Numbered from the stretch's first letter, positions 18,429 through 29,272 are shown. The stretch: 64,000 nt of DNA from Wolbachia endosymbiont of Cylisticus convexus (GCF_003344345.1 NZ_QPIP01000001.1:7428-71427); one strand, 5' to 3'. Program-made: numbers and translations. Notes: generated from the letters alone by a model not told the origin.

Positions 18429-18848
18429 ATGGCAATTGAGAGGACACTTTCGATATTAAAACCTGATGCAGTAAAAAATAATATTACAGGCAGTATAAAT
18501 TCTTACATCGAAGAATCTGGACTAGAGATTATAGCACAAAGAATGATGCTGCTGACAAAAAAACAAGCAGAGCTGTTTTATGAAATTCATAAAGATAGGC
18601 CCTTTTTTGGGGAATTGGTAGAATTTATGACTTCTGGATCTGTGATAGTTCAAGTTTTAATCGGTGAAAATGCAGTCAGTAAATACAGACAAATCATGGG
18701 TGCTACAGATCCAAAACAGGCAGATAAAGGCACAATCAGAGGTGATTTTGCTGATGACATTAGTGAAAATAGAGTTCATGGTTCTGATAGTCTAGAAAAT
18801 GCTCATAGGGAAATAGCTTTCTTTTTTGCTGAGTGTGAATTAGTGTAG
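18429..18848 (+). CDS. ndk: Nucleoside diphosphate kinase
   Basis: Ndk equilibrates NTP and dNTP pools through a phosphohistidine intermediate. The 139-residue protein has [12 protein letters not shown] at the N-terminus and the active-site NRVHGSDS with His117. An AAGGAAATGAT-type leader with AAGGA about 5 nt upstream supports ATG 18429. It stands alone between divergent and parallel neighbours. Confidence 0.97.
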   Translation: MAIERTLSILKPDAVKNNITGSINSYIEESGLEIIAQRMMLLTKKQAELFYEIHKDRPFFGELVEFMTSGSVIVQVLIGENAVSKYRQIMGATDPKQADKGTIRGDFADDISENRVHGSDSLENAHREIAFFFAECELV

Positions 18849-18974
18849 TTTTACTTTTCTATACATAATTAAATTTTCTGAATTTTATGTTCAGCTATGG
18901 AATATTAGCTAAACTTTTAGTTATGAAGGAAAAGCTTTATATCAATTTCATGCATAGTATAGATAATATTTAAA

Positions 18975-20153
18975 ATGGATCATATTGTTAATGCTTATAA
19001 TAGATCTGAAGCTTCTATAGTTAGAGGAGAAGGAGTATATCTCTTCGATAAGGATGGTAAAAAATATTTAGATTTTGCTGCGGGAATTTCTACAACCTCT
19101 CTAGGCCATTGTCATCCATACATTACAGATAAACTGAAAGAGCAATTGGGTTCATTATGGCACTGCTCTAATATTTTCACTATCCCTGAGCAGGAGAGGC
19201 TCGCTCAGCGTTTAACAGAACTTACCTTTGCTGATAAAGTTTTTTTCTGCTCAAGTGGACTTGAAGCAACAGAAGCTGCAATTAAATTTATTCGCCGTTA
19301 TTTCTACTCAAAAAATCAGAAAAAGCGTAATCGCATCATTACAATTGAAGGAGGTTTTCATGGCCGCAGTATTGCTGCAATTTCTGCTGGGGGAAATAAA
19401 AAATCACGCGAAGGTTTTGCTCCACTCCTTTCTGGTTTTGACAAGGTACCAAGAAATGACATTAAAGCGCTAGAGGAAAAAATAAACAATGAAACAGCTG
19501 CCATATTTTTAGAGCCCATACAAAGTGAAGGAGGGGTACATCCATTGGACGTAAGGTATCTAAAAAGAGTAAGAGAGATAACAAAAGCTCAAGGAATAAT
19601 TTTATGCTTTGATGAAGTGCAATGCGGATATGGACGGATTGGCTCTCTATTTTACTATCAAAATATAGGAGCTGAACCTGACATGCTCACTTGTGCGAAG
19701 GCTATGGGTAATGGATTTCCCCTAGCTGCGTGTTTAGTAAAAGATTACATAGCAGAAGCAATTACTCCAGGAACTCATGGATCAACCTATGGTGGCAATC
19801 CACTTGCTATGACTGTTGGTAATGCAGTACTCGATGTAATACTAGAAGAAGGCTTTTTTGACCATGTTAAGAAGGTTAGTAAATATCTAAAAGAAAAATT
19901 GTTGCCTTTAGCTGAAGAATTTCCGAAGATAATCTCAGAAGTTCGTGGAGAGGGTTTATTGATAGGGATAGAGCTTAGAGTACCTTTGGCTGATAAAATT
20001 GTTAGCCAATCCCTTGACAAAGGCTTAATAGTGACTAAAATTTTAAATAATAGAGTAATAAGAATAACTCCTCCACTTATTGTTGAGAATGTGCATGTGA
20101 ATGCAGTGTGTGATATATTTCATGATTTGTTTTTTAATATTAAAGATATATAA
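18975..20153 (+). CDS. argD: Acetylornithine/ornithine-type class III aminotransferase
   Basis: This 392-residue PLP enzyme belongs to the ArgD branch of class III aminotransferases. It has FAAGISTTSLGHCHP near the N-terminus, the GLEATEAAIK phosphate-binding region, LCFDEVQCGYGRIG (PLP-contacting Asp), and the Schiff-base lysine in TCAKAMGNGFP. Wolbachia lacks a full arginine pathway, so its real substrate may differ (for example succinyl-diaminopimelate, since ArgD often doubles as DapC). That last point is inference. Confidence 0.9.
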   Translation: MDHIVNAYNRSEASIVRGEGVYLFDKDGKKYLDFAAGISTTSLGHCHPYITDKLKEQLGSLWHCSNIFTIPEQERLAQRLTELTFADKVFFCSSGLEATEAAIKFIRRYFYSKNQKKRNRIITIEGGFHGRSIAAISAGGNKKSREGFAPLLSGFDKVPRNDIKALEEKINNETAAIFLEPIQSEGGVHPLDVRYLKRVREITKAQGIILCFDEVQCGYGRIGSLFYYQNIGAEPDMLTCAKAMGNGFPLAACLVKDYIAEAITPGTHGSTYGGNPLAMTVGNAVLDVILEEGFFDHVKKVSKYLKEKLLPLAEEFPKIISEVRGEGLLIGIELRVPLADKIVSQSLDKGLIVTKILNNRVIRITPPLIVENVHVNAVCDIFHDLFFNIKDI

Positions 20154-20221
20154 ACTTGCAAATGCTCCTTACAACATATAAAATCAACTCTGTTTCTATA
20201 TTGCAATAACATCATACTTTA

Positions 20222-21499
20222 ATGGATTGGTTATTGGTTTCAGTATTGTCAGCAATTTTCTTCTTGTTGATTTTATCGTTTTTGTTCTCGGGAGCAGAAA
20301 TAGGGTTAACCTCAATTAGCCGCTCCCGAGTCAATAAACTAAAGCTAGAAGGTCACAAAAAAGCTAAGATAATAGACCTTTTGTTGGGTAAAAAAGAATT
20401 AACAATAGGAACAATATTAGTATGCAATACAATTATTAACATTACTTGCTCTGCTTTATTTACAGCAATATTTATAAATTCTTTTGGGCGTGAGGGCATA
20501 TTTCTTTCAACAGTCATGATGACGTTTTGTATTTTGCTATTTTGTGAAGTTTTACCAAAAACTTATGCCATACAAAATCCTGAAAAATTTACATTACTTT
20601 CTGCTTATTTTATGCTGTTTTTTGTCAAGATTCTTTCTCCATTGACATTAGGCATTCAGTTTATTGTCAATCTCATTCTGAAGTTATGTGGGCTTCATAA
20701 GAATAGGGAGATAATATCCGCAGCAGACGCAATGCGTAATATGATTACTCTTCACCGCAGTGAAGGAACTATGCTGCAACAGGATTTAGATATGCTAAGT
20801 AGTATACTTGATTTGGCTGAAACAGAAATATCACAAATTATGATCCACAGGAGAAACTTATTTTCTCTTGATATAGATCGAAACAAAGAAGATTTAATAA
20901 GAGAGATTTTAATCAGCAGTCATAGTAGAGTACCTTTATGGCAAAAAGAACCAGATAATATTGTTGGAGTGGTTCACGTGAAAAATCTAATAAACGCCTT
21001 GCGTGAAAAGGATAATAAAATAGAGATTGCCCAAGTTATGTCAAAGCCTTGGTTTATACCAGAAAGTATGCCGCTTAGTGTACAACTTCACAACTTCCGT
21101 AAAAACAGGAAACACCTTGCATTTGTTATTGATGAGTATGGAGCACTGCAGGGAATCGTAACTCTTGAGGATATACTGGAAGAAATAGTTGGAGAAATTT
21201 CGGATGAACATGATTTGATCACGGAGAATTTTATAAAAAAAATATCTGATAATGTGTATCACATAGAAGGGAAATCTACTATTAGAGACATTAACAGACA
21301 GTTACACTGGAATCTCCCTGATGATGAAGCTACAACTCTAGCAGGTATGATTGTAAACGAGATAGAACGCATTCCTGACGAAAACGAAGAATTTTTCATG
21401 TACGGTTTTTGCTTTAAGATTTTAAAAAAAGATAAAAATGTTATTACTGTTATTGAAGTACAAGTAAAAACTGATAATACTATAGCAGCAATTAATTAG
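20222..21499 (+). CDS. CNNM/CorC (TlyC-like) membrane protein with CBS domains
   Basis: The 425-residue protein has the layout of the UPF0053/CorC family. A DUF21 region with four hydrophobic segments occupies about residues 1-145 (including FLFSGAEIGLTSISRSR). It is followed by two CBS motifs (about 200-330, with MIHRRNLFSLD and FVIDEYGALQGIVTLED) and a C-terminal CorC/HlyC domain. Relatives are annotated as hemolysin C or as Mg2+/Co2+ efflux proteins. The family's true function is probably Mg2+ or related ion transport at the inner membrane. It is immediately upstream of gapR. Confidence 0.88.
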   Translation: MDWLLVSVLSAIFFLLILSFLFSGAEIGLTSISRSRVNKLKLEGHKKAKIIDLLLGKKELTIGTILVCNTIINITCSALFTAIFINSFGREGIFLSTVMMTFCILLFCEVLPKTYAIQNPEKFTLLSAYFMLFFVKILSPLTLGIQFIVNLILKLCGLHKNREIISAADAMRNMITLHRSEGTMLQQDLDMLSSILDLAETEISQIMIHRRNLFSLDIDRNKEDLIREILISSHSRVPLWQKEPDNIVGVVHVKNLINALREKDNKIEIAQVMSKPWFIPESMPLSVQLHNFRKNRKHLAFVIDEYGALQGIVTLEDILEEIVGEISDEHDLITENFIKKISDNVYHIEGKSTIRDINRQLHWNLPDDEATTLAGMIVNEIERIPDENEEFFMYGFCFKILKKDKNVITVIEVQVKTDNTIAAIN

Positions 21500-21508
21500 T
21501 TGGGTTCT

Positions 21509-21775
21509 ATGGAAGATACAGTAAAAATAACGGCTGAAGAGTTGAAGAGTTACATAGAGAGAATCGAAAAACTTGAACAAGAAAAGAGGGATGTGCAAGA
21601 TCACATTCGTGATATATATGCAAAAGCTGCAGATGAAGGCTGGGATGCAAAAGTGATGAAACAAATTATTAGGCTAAGAAAGATGGATGATGGTGACAGA
21701 GAGGAACAGGAAATATTACTTGATACCTATAAACGTGCATTAGGAATGAGTTGCGAAGAAGAGCTAAGTGAATAG
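21509..21775 (+). CDS. gapR: GapR-like nucleoid-associated protein (DUF2312)
   Basis: This short helical protein (88 residues from ATG 21509; the frame opens at TTG 21500) matches the DUF2312/GapR family. The key stretch is EKLEQEKRDVQDHIRDIYA followed by ADEGWDAKVMKQIIRLRK. In Caulobacter, GapR binds overtwisted DNA ahead of replication and transcription forks and stimulates topoisomerases. Its last 8 bases overlap the ubiX start, so the 20222-23214 run is probably one operon. Confidence 0.9.
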   Translation: MEDTVKITAEELKSYIERIEKLEQEKRDVQDHIRDIYAKAADEGWDAKVMKQIIRLRKMDDGDREEQEILLDTYKRALGMSCEEELSE

Positions 21776-22343
21776 TAGAATTGTAGTTGGAATAAGTGGA
21801 GCATCTGGTTCTATTTATGGTGTACGGATTCTAGAAGCACTAAAAAATACCAACCATGAAACTCATTTAGTGATCAGCAGTGCTGGAAAAATAACTCTAG
21901 CTCATGAGATGAAAGAAAAACTTGAAGATATTACATCGCTTGCAGATTTTTACTATTCTGAAGAAAAAATAGGAGAAAAAATAGCAAGCGGCTCATTTAA
22001 AACCTCAGGGATGGTTATTGCTCCATGTTCTATGAAGACAATGTCTGAAATTGCATCAGGTGTTACTTCCAATCTATTGATAAGAGCTGCAGATGTAACG
22101 CTAAAAGAAAGAAGAAAGTTAGTTCTTATGGTGCGAGAATCGCCACTACATCTTGGGCATCTACGAAATATGTTAAAACTAACGGAGATGGGAGCAATTA
22201 TTGCTCCGCCAATGCCTGCTTTTTATATTAAACCAAAATCTTTGGATGATATTGTAAATCATTCTGTTGGTAAAGTATTGAATTTATTTGATATCGCATT
22301 AGCTAATTTCAAGGAGTGGCAAGGAAATGACAATTATTATTGA
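21768..22343 (+). CDS. ubiX: Flavin prenyltransferase UbiX
   Basis: UbiX makes the prenylated FMN cofactor used by the UbiD decarboxylase in ubiquinone synthesis. The 191-residue protein begins at GTG 21768, giving [19 protein letters not shown] (the FMN-binding P-loop). It has the conserved [15 protein letters not shown] and [13 protein letters not shown] segments. It overlaps gapR by 8 bp and folD by 17 bp. Confidence 0.95.
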   Translation: MNSRIVVGISGASGSIYGVRILEALKNTNHETHLVISSAGKITLAHEMKEKLEDITSLADFYYSEEKIGEKIASGSFKTSGMVIAPCSMKTMSEIASGVTSNLLIRAADVTLKERRKLVLMVRESPLHLGHLRNMLKLTEMGAIIAPPMPAFYIKPKSLDDIVNHSVGKVLNLFDIALANFKEWQGNDNYY

Positions 22344-23214
22344 CGGTAAAAAAATAGCTAATGGCCTCTGTGAGAAGCTATCACAAAAAATTGATATTTT
22401 AAAGAGAGAGCATAATATTTTTCCTTGCCTAAAAGTAATTCTCGTTGGTAGCAATCCAGCAAGTCAGGTTTATGTTCGCAACAAACAGAAAAAAGCAAAA
22501 TCAATAGGCATAAGTTCTGAAACAATTCTTTTATCTTGTGAGACATCAGAAGATGAGTTAATTGGAAAAATTAATGAATTAAATGAAGATCCATCTGTGC
22601 ATGGAATTTTAGTTCAGTTGCCTCTACCAAATCACATCAGTGCAAGCAGAGTAATTAATGCAGTAAGTGTTGAAAAAGATGTAGATGGCTTTCATGATGA
22701 AAATGTTGGCAGGTTAGTTAAAGGTGAAAAAAATTGTCTGATACCTTGTACTCCTAAAGGTTCTTTGCATTTAATTAAGTCAGTTGAAAATAATCTGTCC
22801 GGTAAAAACGCAGTTGTGATTGGTAGGTCAAACATCGTGGGTAAGCCAATGTTTCACTTATTGCTGCAAGAAAACTGCACTGTTACCATCTTGCATTCAC
22901 AAAGTAGGGATTTAGCTGGGTATTGTTCCAAAGCGGATATAGTAGTTGCAGCAGTTGGAAAGCCTAATTTTATTCAAAAAGATTGGATAAAAAAAGGTGC
23001 AATAGTAATTGATGTTGGAATAAATAGCGTTAATGTAGGAAATCAAGGTAAGCTCGTAGGTGATGTTGACTTCGAAGGAATAAAAGAAAAAGTCAAAGCA
23101 ATTACTCCAGTACCAGGAGGCGTTGGCCCGATGACAATTGCATTTCTTATGATGAACACTGTAGTCGCTGCTTGCTTGCAGCAGGGAGCTGATGCTTCTA
23201 ATTTCATTAGTTGA
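22327..23214 (+). CDS. folD: Bifunctional methylenetetrahydrofolate dehydrogenase/cyclohydrolase FolD
   Basis: FolD interconverts methylene-, methenyl- and formyl-tetrahydrofolate, feeding purine and ThyX reactions. The 295-residue protein shows the catalytic [14 protein letters not shown] (Tyr and Lys), [11 protein letters not shown], the NAD(P)-binding [10 protein letters not shown], and [15 protein letters not shown]. It overlaps ubiX by 17 bp, pointing to translational coupling. Confidence 0.97.
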   Translation: MTIIIDGKKIANGLCEKLSQKIDILKREHNIFPCLKVILVGSNPASQVYVRNKQKKAKSIGISSETILLSCETSEDELIGKINELNEDPSVHGILVQLPLPNHISASRVINAVSVEKDVDGFHDENVGRLVKGEKNCLIPCTPKGSLHLIKSVENNLSGKNAVVIGRSNIVGKPMFHLLLQENCTVTILHSQSRDLAGYCSKADIVVAAVGKPNFIQKDWIKKGAIVIDVGINSVNVGNQGKLVGDVDFEGIKEKVKAITPVPGGVGPMTIAFLMMNTVVAACLQQGADASNFIS

Positions 23215-23327
23215 GGCATGAGAAAAATAGATACTCCGTCTCTAGATAATAACATCTAATTTTGTCCAAATAGCAAACCACTTTGCAGAATCACCTTATC
23301 CACTACAGAAATATGCAATTTAGAGCA

Positions 23328-24038
23328 TTAAAAATTATAACGTATTCCTACCTCTAGCATCGCGTCCGGTATTTGTAATGGTGGTTTAAAACTACTTAGT
23401 TGCCCACCCATGGTCATACCAACTGTACCAATTATCTGCGGAGTAACTTCATAATCAACACCAACCTTCAGTTTGTACGAAATAGCACCCAGCATTTTAT
23501 CTACTAAAGATGGTTCTGGAGCTGTACCTATTATCTCGCCTACTGCCTCGTCTACCCTTTCCGCTACATTTTTTACTACCCCCACCTTTTCTACTAACCT
23601 GCTTGCTAACGCGTCTGCCTTTTCTACTGCCCCGCCTAATGACGTGTCCTTGCCTACTATATTTTGTAATGCTTGAGCTGTGTTTGATCCTGATTTAGCT
23701 TCAATTATCTGGACATATCCACCTAAACCTCCACTGACATATAGCTTAACGGGATCAATATTAAGGCCAGGATAAAAGCGGTAGTTTACCAATAAGCTAG
23801 CTCCTATGCTCTTTAATGACTTAACATTACTGAGAACCTCAAGTTCAAATTCAGAGTTTTGATCATAATGGTAACCAAGAACAACGCCAGGTTTCATTTT
23901 AAAGCCATCACCCCAACCAGCACCAAAGTTTAAACCTGCATAGTACTGACTCTCTAAATTAGCCGCTGCATTATCATCTGCACCTGCTAGAGATGAAGTG
24001 AGCAATACAGCCAAAACACACAATCTCTTTATTTTCAT
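23328..24038 (-). CDS. Outer-membrane beta-barrel protein, Msp4/Wsp-like
   Basis: The frame opens at ATG 24050, but ATG 24038 (MKIKRLCVLAVLL...) begins a clean Sec signal peptide, probably cleaved after SSLAGA. The mature protein alternates polar and hydrophobic residues as in an 8-strand barrel (YYAGLNFGAGWGDGFKMKPG, VLGYHYD..., YRFYPGLN..) and ends in Phe (GIRYNF), the Bam recognition signal. A helical insert about 55 residues long, rich in V, A and E, replaces one surface loop (about residues 125-180). It resembles the surface antigens of Anaplasmataceae (Pfam Surface_Ag_2) and is distinct from Wsp itself. Likely surface-exposed. Confidence 0.75.
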   Translation of the reverse strand: MKIKRLCVLAVLLTSSLAGADDNAAANLESQYYAGLNFGAGWGDGFKMKPGVVLGYHYDQNSEFELEVLSNVKSLKSIGASLLVNYRFYPGLNIDPVKLYVSGGLGGYVQIIEAKSGSNTAQALQNIVGKDTSLGGAVEKADALASRLVEKVGVVKNVAERVDEAVGEIIGTAPEPSLVDKMLGAISYKLKVGVDYEVTPQIIGTVGMTMGGQLSSFKPPLQIPDAMLEVGIRYNF

Positions 24039-24157
24039 ATAACTACCCATACAAAAAAATATATAATGCGTAAGTATATATCCTTTATATTAAAAAAGAT
24101 ATAACTGCATATCAAAAAAAGTATAACTATAAAATTAGGGACGTGCTACTCAAATTT

Positions 24158-26767
24158 TTATATAACTATGTTTACTACCTTATTTGGTATAGCATATATA
24201 GTGCGAATTTTGCTTTGATCGATTCTATTAGATACAGAACCTGTTGCTATTTTCTTCAATTCTTCTTGAGGTAAATCAGTTGCTACTTTGATAGTCGCAC
24301 GCAACTTTCCATTGATCTGCACTGCCACAGTCACCATATTATCAATTAGTAGTGATTCATCAGCTTTTGGCCAAGGTTGACCTCCTATTTCTTGCCATAG
24401 GCTTTCAGCTAGATGTGGTATGAACGGTTCGATTACTTTGATTAGTATACATATACCTTCATCAATAAGAGATTTTCCAGTTTTTACATCTATTTCGGCT
24501 ATTAAATTCGTCATTTCACGGAATTTTGCTACCACACAGTTTAATCTGCAGTTTTCCAAGTCATCTGTAAGTCCGTGTAAGAGTTTATGTATTTTTTTTC
24601 TATATTCTAGAAGTTTATCTGTGTAATTTGGTGTCATCCCAGTGCGTGACACTGCAGCATCACGTGCTGGAATGACAGGCAGTTGTATAGGCCTTAGCTG
24701 CATTACCATACGCCACAATTTATTTATATAGCGAGAACAGCCTTCTACGCCATCATCTGACCATTCCATATCTTTTTCTGGAGGAGTGTCAGATAATACA
24801 AACAAGCGAGCAGTATCAGCACCGTACTTTTCTATGATAAAGTTTGGGTCAATTGTGTTCTTTTTCGATTTGCTCATCTTTTCAACTTTCCCAACTTGAA
24901 CCTTAGCACCTCGTGCCATCAAATCTTTTGCTTCTTCAGGAAAGAGCCATTTGCCATTCTCATCTTTATAAGTTACATGGCAGACCATTCCTTGAGTGAT
25001 TAAAGTAGAAAAAGGCTCTTTAATATTAAAATAGCCACATTTGGTCAAAGCACGGCAGAAAAATCTTGAATAAAGCAAATGCAGAATTGCATGTTCTATC
25101 CCACCTATATAATAATCAACAGGCATAAAACGATTACACGCATCTTTATTGATAGACTTATTTTCACTACAAAATGCAGCAAAATACCAAGAAGACTCGA
25201 AAAAAGTGTCGAATGTATCAGTTTCACGCTCTGCTTGCTTTCCGCACTTTGGACAATCAACAAATTTCCAAGTTGGGTGCTTATCCAGAGGATTACCACC
25301 ACTTGTAAATTCTACATCCGTTGGTAGAACTACAGGAAGGTCTTTTTCTGGAACTGGCACAGTCCCGCAATCTTTACAATATATAACAGGTATAGGACAT
25401 CCCCAATAACGTTGCCTTGAAATTCCCCAATCATGCAAACGATAGTTTACTGTTTTTTTACCTATCCCTTTTTCTTCAAGCTTTTTAATGATTACTTCCT
25501 TTGCCTCATTAACCGTTAGTCCGTTTAAGAATTCGGAGTTGAACATCACTCCATCGCCAGTATAGGCTTCATTTAAATCCTCTGTCATCCAAGTAGCTTG
25601 ACACTGGGATCCATTATAAGAATCCTGATCACGCGCTGGAATGACACCTAAGTGGGCCAAAGAAACAACGGGAATAATCGGCAAATCATATTTCTGCGCA
25701 AATTCAAAATCACGCTGATCATGTGCAGGGCAACCAAAAATTGCACCTTCTCCATACTCCATCAACACAAAATTCGCTACATAGAGGGGCAATTCCTTAT
25801 CAAGAAATGGATGTTTTACGTTTAATCCGGTGTAAATTCCAAATTTTTCGTCATTTTCCCCCTTTGTGTTTATATCATCAATTGTCATCCCAGCGCGTGA
25901 CCATTCATCTTTTTCCTGGATCCCAGTGTCGGAGCACTGGGATGACAAAACTTCAGGAGCATCTGGAAGCGTAATATCCTGCACAATAGGGTGCTCTGCT
26001 GCTACTGCAAAAAAAGAAGCTCCAAACAAAGTATGAGGAGAAGTTGTAAAAATCTTTAACTTCTTATTCAAGCCACCTATTTCAAATTCTATAGTTACCC
26101 CTTCGGACTTTCCTATCCAGCGTTCTTGCATCGTTTTGACTTTTTCTGGCCAATTTTTTAAACCTTGCAAGCACTGAAGTAAATCTTCAGCGAAATCAGT
26201 AATCTTCAAAAACCATTGAGATAACTTACGTTTTTCAACAACTGCACCTGATCGCCATCCTTTTCCATCAACCACTTGCTCATTTGCAAGCACTGTTTGA
26301 TCCACAGGATCCCAGTTAACCCACGACTCTTTTCGATAGGCAAGCCCATGCTTTAAAAAATCCAGGAAAAATTTCTGTTCGTGTTTGTAATAATCAGGCT
26401 CACATGTGGAGAGCTCACGATCCCAATTGTAGGAAAGACCTATAGATTTTAGCTGCGCACACATATTATCTATATTCTCTTTCGTCCACGCCGCAGGGTT
26501 AATGTTATTGTCTCTTGCTGCATTTTCAGCTGGTAATCCAAAGGCATCCCAGCCAATTGGGTGCAAAACCTCAAACCCACGAGCTCTTTTGTAACGTGCT
26601 ATTACATCTCCTATTGCATAGTTGCGCAGGTGCCCCATGTGAATTTTACCAGATGGATACGGAAACATCTCCAACACGTAACATTTTTCCTGCTTGCTAT
26701 TCTTGCTTACAGAAAAATTCCACTTATCTTGATGAAATTTTTCAACGTTTTTAAAATCATATTTCAT
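24158..26767 (-). CDS. leuS: Leucyl-tRNA synthetase with three in-frame repeat insertions
   Basis: LeuS charges tRNA-Leu. The preferred start is ATG 26767 ([16 protein letters not shown]); the frame extends to GTG 26779. It has the HIGH-like [13 protein letters not shown], an editing domain with the conserved GCPAHDQRD, zinc-type cysteines (CKDCG...CPKCG), and KMSKS ([13 protein letters not shown]). Three palindromic elements are translated in frame: plus 24633-24687, 25586-25650 and 25884-25950. The last two lie in or next to the editing domain and the first between the catalytic core and the anticodon domain. No stop codon interrupts. Its start is 4 bp after the stop of the NlpD-like gene. 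Confidence 0.95.
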   Translation of the reverse strand: MKYDFKNVEKFHQDKWNFSVSKNSKQEKCYVLEMFPYPSGKIHMGHLRNYAIGDVIARYKRARGFEVLHPIGWDAFGLPAENAARDNNINPAAWTKENIDNMCAQLKSIGLSYNWDRELSTCEPDYYKHEQKFFLDFLKHGLAYRKESWVNWDPVDQTVLANEQVVDGKGWRSGAVVEKRKLSQWFLKITDFAEDLLQCLQGLKNWPEKVKTMQERWIGKSEGVTIEFEIGGLNKKLKIFTTSPHTLFGASFFAVAAEHPIVQDITLPDAPEVLSSQCSDTGIQEKDEWSRAGMTIDDINTKGENDEKFGIYTGLNVKHPFLDKELPLYVANFVLMEYGEGAIFGCPAHDQRDFEFAQKYDLPIIPVVSLAHLGVIPARDQDSYNGSQCQATWMTEDLNEAYTGDGVMFNSEFLNGLTVNEAKEVIIKKLEEKGIGKKTVNYRLHDWGISRQRYWGCPIPVIYCKDCGTVPVPEKDLPVVLPTDVEFTSGGNPLDKHPTWKFVDCPKCGKQAERETDTFDTFFESSWYFAAFCSENKSINKDACNRFMPVDYYIGGIEHAILHLLYSRFFCRALTKCGYFNIKEPFSTLITQGMVCHVTYKDENGKWLFPEEAKDLMARGAKVQVGKVEKMSKSKKNTIDPNFIIEKYGADTARLFVLSDTPPEKDMEWSDDGVEGCSRYINKLWRMVMQLRPIQLPVIPARDAAVSRTGMTPNYTDKLLEYRKKIHKLLHGLTDDLENCRLNCVVAKFREMTNLIAEIDVKTGKSLIDEGICILIKVIEPFIPHLAESLWQEIGGQPWPKADESLLIDNMVTVAVQINGKLRATIKVATDLPQEELKKIATGSVSNRIDQSKIRTIYAIPNKVVNIVI
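24633..24687. repeat. Palindromic element in leuS, C-terminal side
   Basis: GTCATCCCAGTGCGTGACACTG followed by GCATCACGTGCTGGAATGAC. Two half-elements in opposite orientation are encoded in frame as the leuS segment around [16 protein letters not shown]. Confidence 0.85.
25586..25650. repeat. Palindromic element in leuS, editing-domain region
   Basis: GTCATCCAAGTAGCTTGACAC...GGGATCC followed by GATCACGCGCTGGAATGACACC. It is translated in the leuS frame as the segment around [15 protein letters not shown]. Confidence 0.85.
25884..25950. repeat. Palindromic element in leuS, upstream editing-domain region
   Basis: GTCATCCCAGCGCGTGACC followed by TGGATCCCAGTGTCGGAGCACTGGGATGACA. It is encoded in frame as the segment around [10 protein letters not shown]...SRAGMT. 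Confidence 0.85.
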
Positions 26768-26771
26768 AAAT

Positions 26772-27392
26772 TTAATCACAGTTTATGTGTGCCAAAGGAT
26801 CGATTACTTGGCCATTATGCCGTATTGTAAAACACATCTGAGGATTTTTATCTTGCGTGCTTGACTTACCTGCAGACCCAATAACTTGACCTTGTTTTAC
26901 TTTATCACCAATTTCAACTTGTATATTTTTTAAATAGGAGTACATAGTCATGTAATTATCTTTATGTTCCACTATAATTAAATTTCCATACCACCTCAGT
27001 CCTTTACCTACGTATATTACTTTGCCAGGTGCAGAAGCAATAACATTTGTTCCATTTTGAGCAGTAATTTTTATGCCATCCTGACATATTTTATCAGAAG
27101 AGGTAGCTGCACCTTTAACAGGCATTACAAATTTACACACATTTTGCGCATTATTGTTATATACCTTATCTACGAAGGCTTTTCTACTTTCTTTTCGCAG
27201 CGAAGAATCAACATTTTCTTTAATCAAATGGTATTCCCTTGTGTACTCTAGGTCTCTTTTCCCATAAAACTCCTCACCTTTAAGTAGTACAGAAGCAGGT
27301 TTTTGCAGTCCACAGCTTATCAGTATTGCTGAGAATATAAAGAACAAGACTATACGAAACATAAACTTATCTCTAGATATATCAACTTTCAC
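26772..27392 (-). CDS. NlpD/EnvC-like lipoprotein with degenerate M23 (LytM) domain
   Basis: This 206-residue protein starts at 27392 or at ATG 27362. It has a lipoprotein signal ([11 protein letters not shown], lipobox LISC), so it is probably acylated and held in the envelope. The C-terminal LytM fold is recognisable ([51 protein letters not shown]). All usual zinc ligands are replaced: the H.G.D site reads QDGIK, the Y.HL site reads YSYL, and the LHFE site reads MCFT. Such inactive LytM factors activate cell-wall amidases at division. That role fits Wolbachia, which retains lipid II synthesis (murA here), but it is inference. Confidence 0.75.
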   Translation of the reverse strand: MKVDISRDKFMFRIVLFFIFSAILISCGLQKPASVLLKGEEFYGKRDLEYTREYHLIKENVDSSLRKESRKAFVDKVYNNNAQNVCKFVMPVKGAATSSDKICQDGIKITAQNGTNVIASAPGKVIYVGKGLRWYGNLIIVEHKDNYMTMYSYLKNIQVEIGDKVKQGQVIGSAGKSSTQDKNPQMCFTIRHNGQVIDPLAHINCD

Positions 27393-27408
27393 AAAACTTT
27401 ATAGTGTT

Positions 27409-27741
27409 TTACGTCTGTTCATTACTTTCTTCATTTATTTTATCAATCAAATAGTCTCTTAAATCAGTAAGTTCTTGAAACAAATTCCTTAAATCATGAT
27501 TGATTTTTACATCGTTACAAAATTCCTTTTGTACTCCTTTTATTGTATATCCTTTATCGTATAGCATGTATTTTACTTTTTTTATCGCCTCTATACACTT
27601 ACGATCATATAGTCTTCTTCCCTTACGTTTTATGGGTTTGATTTGATGAAATTGACTTTCCCAAAATCTTAAAACATGCTGTTCCAAATGTAGTTCTTCA
27701 GCTACTTCCCCAATTGTATAAAATAATTTTTCCTTATTCAT
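27409..27741 (-). CDS. MerR-family transcriptional regulator
   Basis: The 110-residue protein opens with a MerR winged helix: [21 protein letters not shown] followed by [16 protein letters not shown] and the hinge [14 protein letters not shown]. It lacks a recognisable metal- or ligand-binding domain; the short tail is acidic and helical. It overlaps the IHF/HU gene by 4 bp, a common alphaproteobacterial pair. Confidence 0.88.
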   Translation of the reverse strand: MNKEKLFYTIGEVAEELHLEQHVLRFWESQFHQIKPIKRKGRRLYDRKCIEAIKKVKYMLYDKGYTIKGVQKEFCNDVKINHDLRNLFQELTDLRDYLIDKINEESNEQT

Positions 27742-28037
27742 CGATTATTTATTAATTTTTTTAACACTTGTGAAGGTCTAAAAGAAATTGATTTTCTCGC
27801 TTGAATTACTACTTTTTTCGATGTATTTGGTATATTTCCTGGCCTTTCTTTCTTTTTTTTAACCAAGAATGTTCCAAATGAAGATATTTTTACTATTCCA
27901 TCTTTTACCAAGCTTGTCTTTATCTCATTCAATATATCATCTATTATCGCAATAGAGTCTTCTTTTGATAGTCCAATTTCCTGATTTATGCATTCAGCTA
28001 TTGTTGCCTTAGTTACTGTTGTGTCTTTTGTTGCCAT
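27738..28037 (-). CDS. ihfA: Integration host factor alpha / HU-family DNA-binding protein
   Basis: The 99-residue protein has the HU/IHF fold. An N-terminal helical dimerization part is followed by [22 protein letters not shown] (DNA-intercalating beta-arm region), and it ends in [13 protein letters not shown]. The arm has P-x-N-P-like residues GNIPNTSKK rather than the usual GRNP. The gene order (ihfA then merR, overlapping) favours IHF alpha over HU, but the distinction is not certain. Confidence 0.85.
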   Translation of the reverse strand: MATKDTTVTKATIAECINQEIGLSKEDSIAIIDDILNEIKTSLVKDGIVKISSFGTFLVKKKKERPGNIPNTSKKVVIQARKSISFRPSQVLKKLINNR

Positions 28038-28075
28038 AATTTATTACAGTATGTCAATATAATATAACAATCGAC

Positions 28076-29272
28076 TCAAGATTCAGCTACTTTATTTTTA
28101 TAGTATGTTTCTTTTGTAGCATAATTTAAAATACTAGCAAATGTTAACATTGCAAATATTGTGAAAAGCGCCATTTGATGATCTGGAAAAAGCGCTAAAA
28201 CTGACACTACAATTCCGCTGACAATAAACATAAATCCATTGATAATGGATGATGATGTGCTAATGTATTTCCGCTCCACAATCTCACTGCCAACAGTAAA
28301 ATTAAGCATATGTCCTCCTGAAAAAAAACCAAACATTAACATACAAAAGTATACAATATGAACTGTTAAGTGGCTGTATAGTAAAATAATAATTGAAATG
28401 CCTTGCAGTAGAGCAAAAGCAGAAATTACGTGCCTTCTATTTTCAAATAGATTTGAGATTAGATCTGCAATTGGAGCACCAATTGCAAGACCAAGCCACA
28501 ATATTGCAGTTGCCACACCTGACTCCATTGTATTGAGTTCCAAGTTGCTTAGTAACCTTGGTGCCCACAACATATTAAGCGCTAAAAATGTTCCAAAAGT
28601 AATAGCACCCACTATTGAGGTTATCCAGATATCTCTTAATTTTAGCACCATTAGTACAGAACATATTACTGTTTTTATAGAGCTTTTTATTATGTATCTT
28701 TCCAAACTTTTTTTTAAAAATCCTTTCGGATAAAAAAACATAAGTACAAATATCGACACGCCAAATAATATTACGCATACAATTAGATTCTTCCAATCTG
28801 CACCTTCAACAAGAAAGCTAGAGAATAACATTTGAATCATCAAAGCGGAAAGACTTGAAATTGTCTGCACTAGTGAAAACATTAATCCAAATTGGGTAAT
28901 GGGAAAGTATGTGCTACTTATATGAGCAGCGCCAATAAAACCAAACGATGCTCCAATTGCAATCAACAATTGAGATAAAATTAAATGGGCAAAATTATCA
29001 CTGTTGATAAGGACAAAAAACCCAAAGATCATAATTGATAATGAGAAAAAATAAATTTTTTTACTGGAAAAAACGTTAAACATTGCCCCACTGAAAAATT
29101 GTGAGATGGCAAAAGTCCAACTATATGCTGAATTAGCCAGTGCAACTTGCGCAATTGTGATCCCAAGTTCTTTTTCAAGATTTACACTTATAAAAGTATA
29201 GATTATCTGCATATTGCTGAATATAACAATCAAGTTACTGATCAACCAAATGAACCAAACTCTACTTTCCAT
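28076..29272 (-). CDS. Major facilitator superfamily transporter
   Basis: The 398-residue protein has 12 hydrophobic segments arranged as two sixes. The N-terminal half contains NSAYSWTFAISQFFSGAMF and IGASFGFIGAAHISSTYF; a central charged loop (FLKKSLERYIIKSS) splits the halves. Substrate unknown. Confidence 0.8.
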   Translation of the reverse strand: MESRVWFIWLISNLIVIFSNMQIIYTFISVNLEKELGITIAQVALANSAYSWTFAISQFFSGAMFNVFSSKKIYFFSLSIMIFGFFVLINSDNFAHLILSQLLIAIGASFGFIGAAHISSTYFPITQFGLMFSLVQTISSLSALMIQMLFSSFLVEGADWKNLIVCVILFGVSIFVLMFFYPKGFLKKSLERYIIKSSIKTVICSVLMVLKLRDIWITSIVGAITFGTFLALNMLWAPRLLSNLELNTMESGVATAILWLGLAIGAPIADLISNLFENRRHVISAFALLQGISIIILLYSHLTVHIVYFCMLMFGFFSGGHMLNFTVGSEIVERKYISTSSSIINGFMFIVSGIVVSVLALFPDHQMALFTIFAMLTFASILNYATKETYYKNKVAES

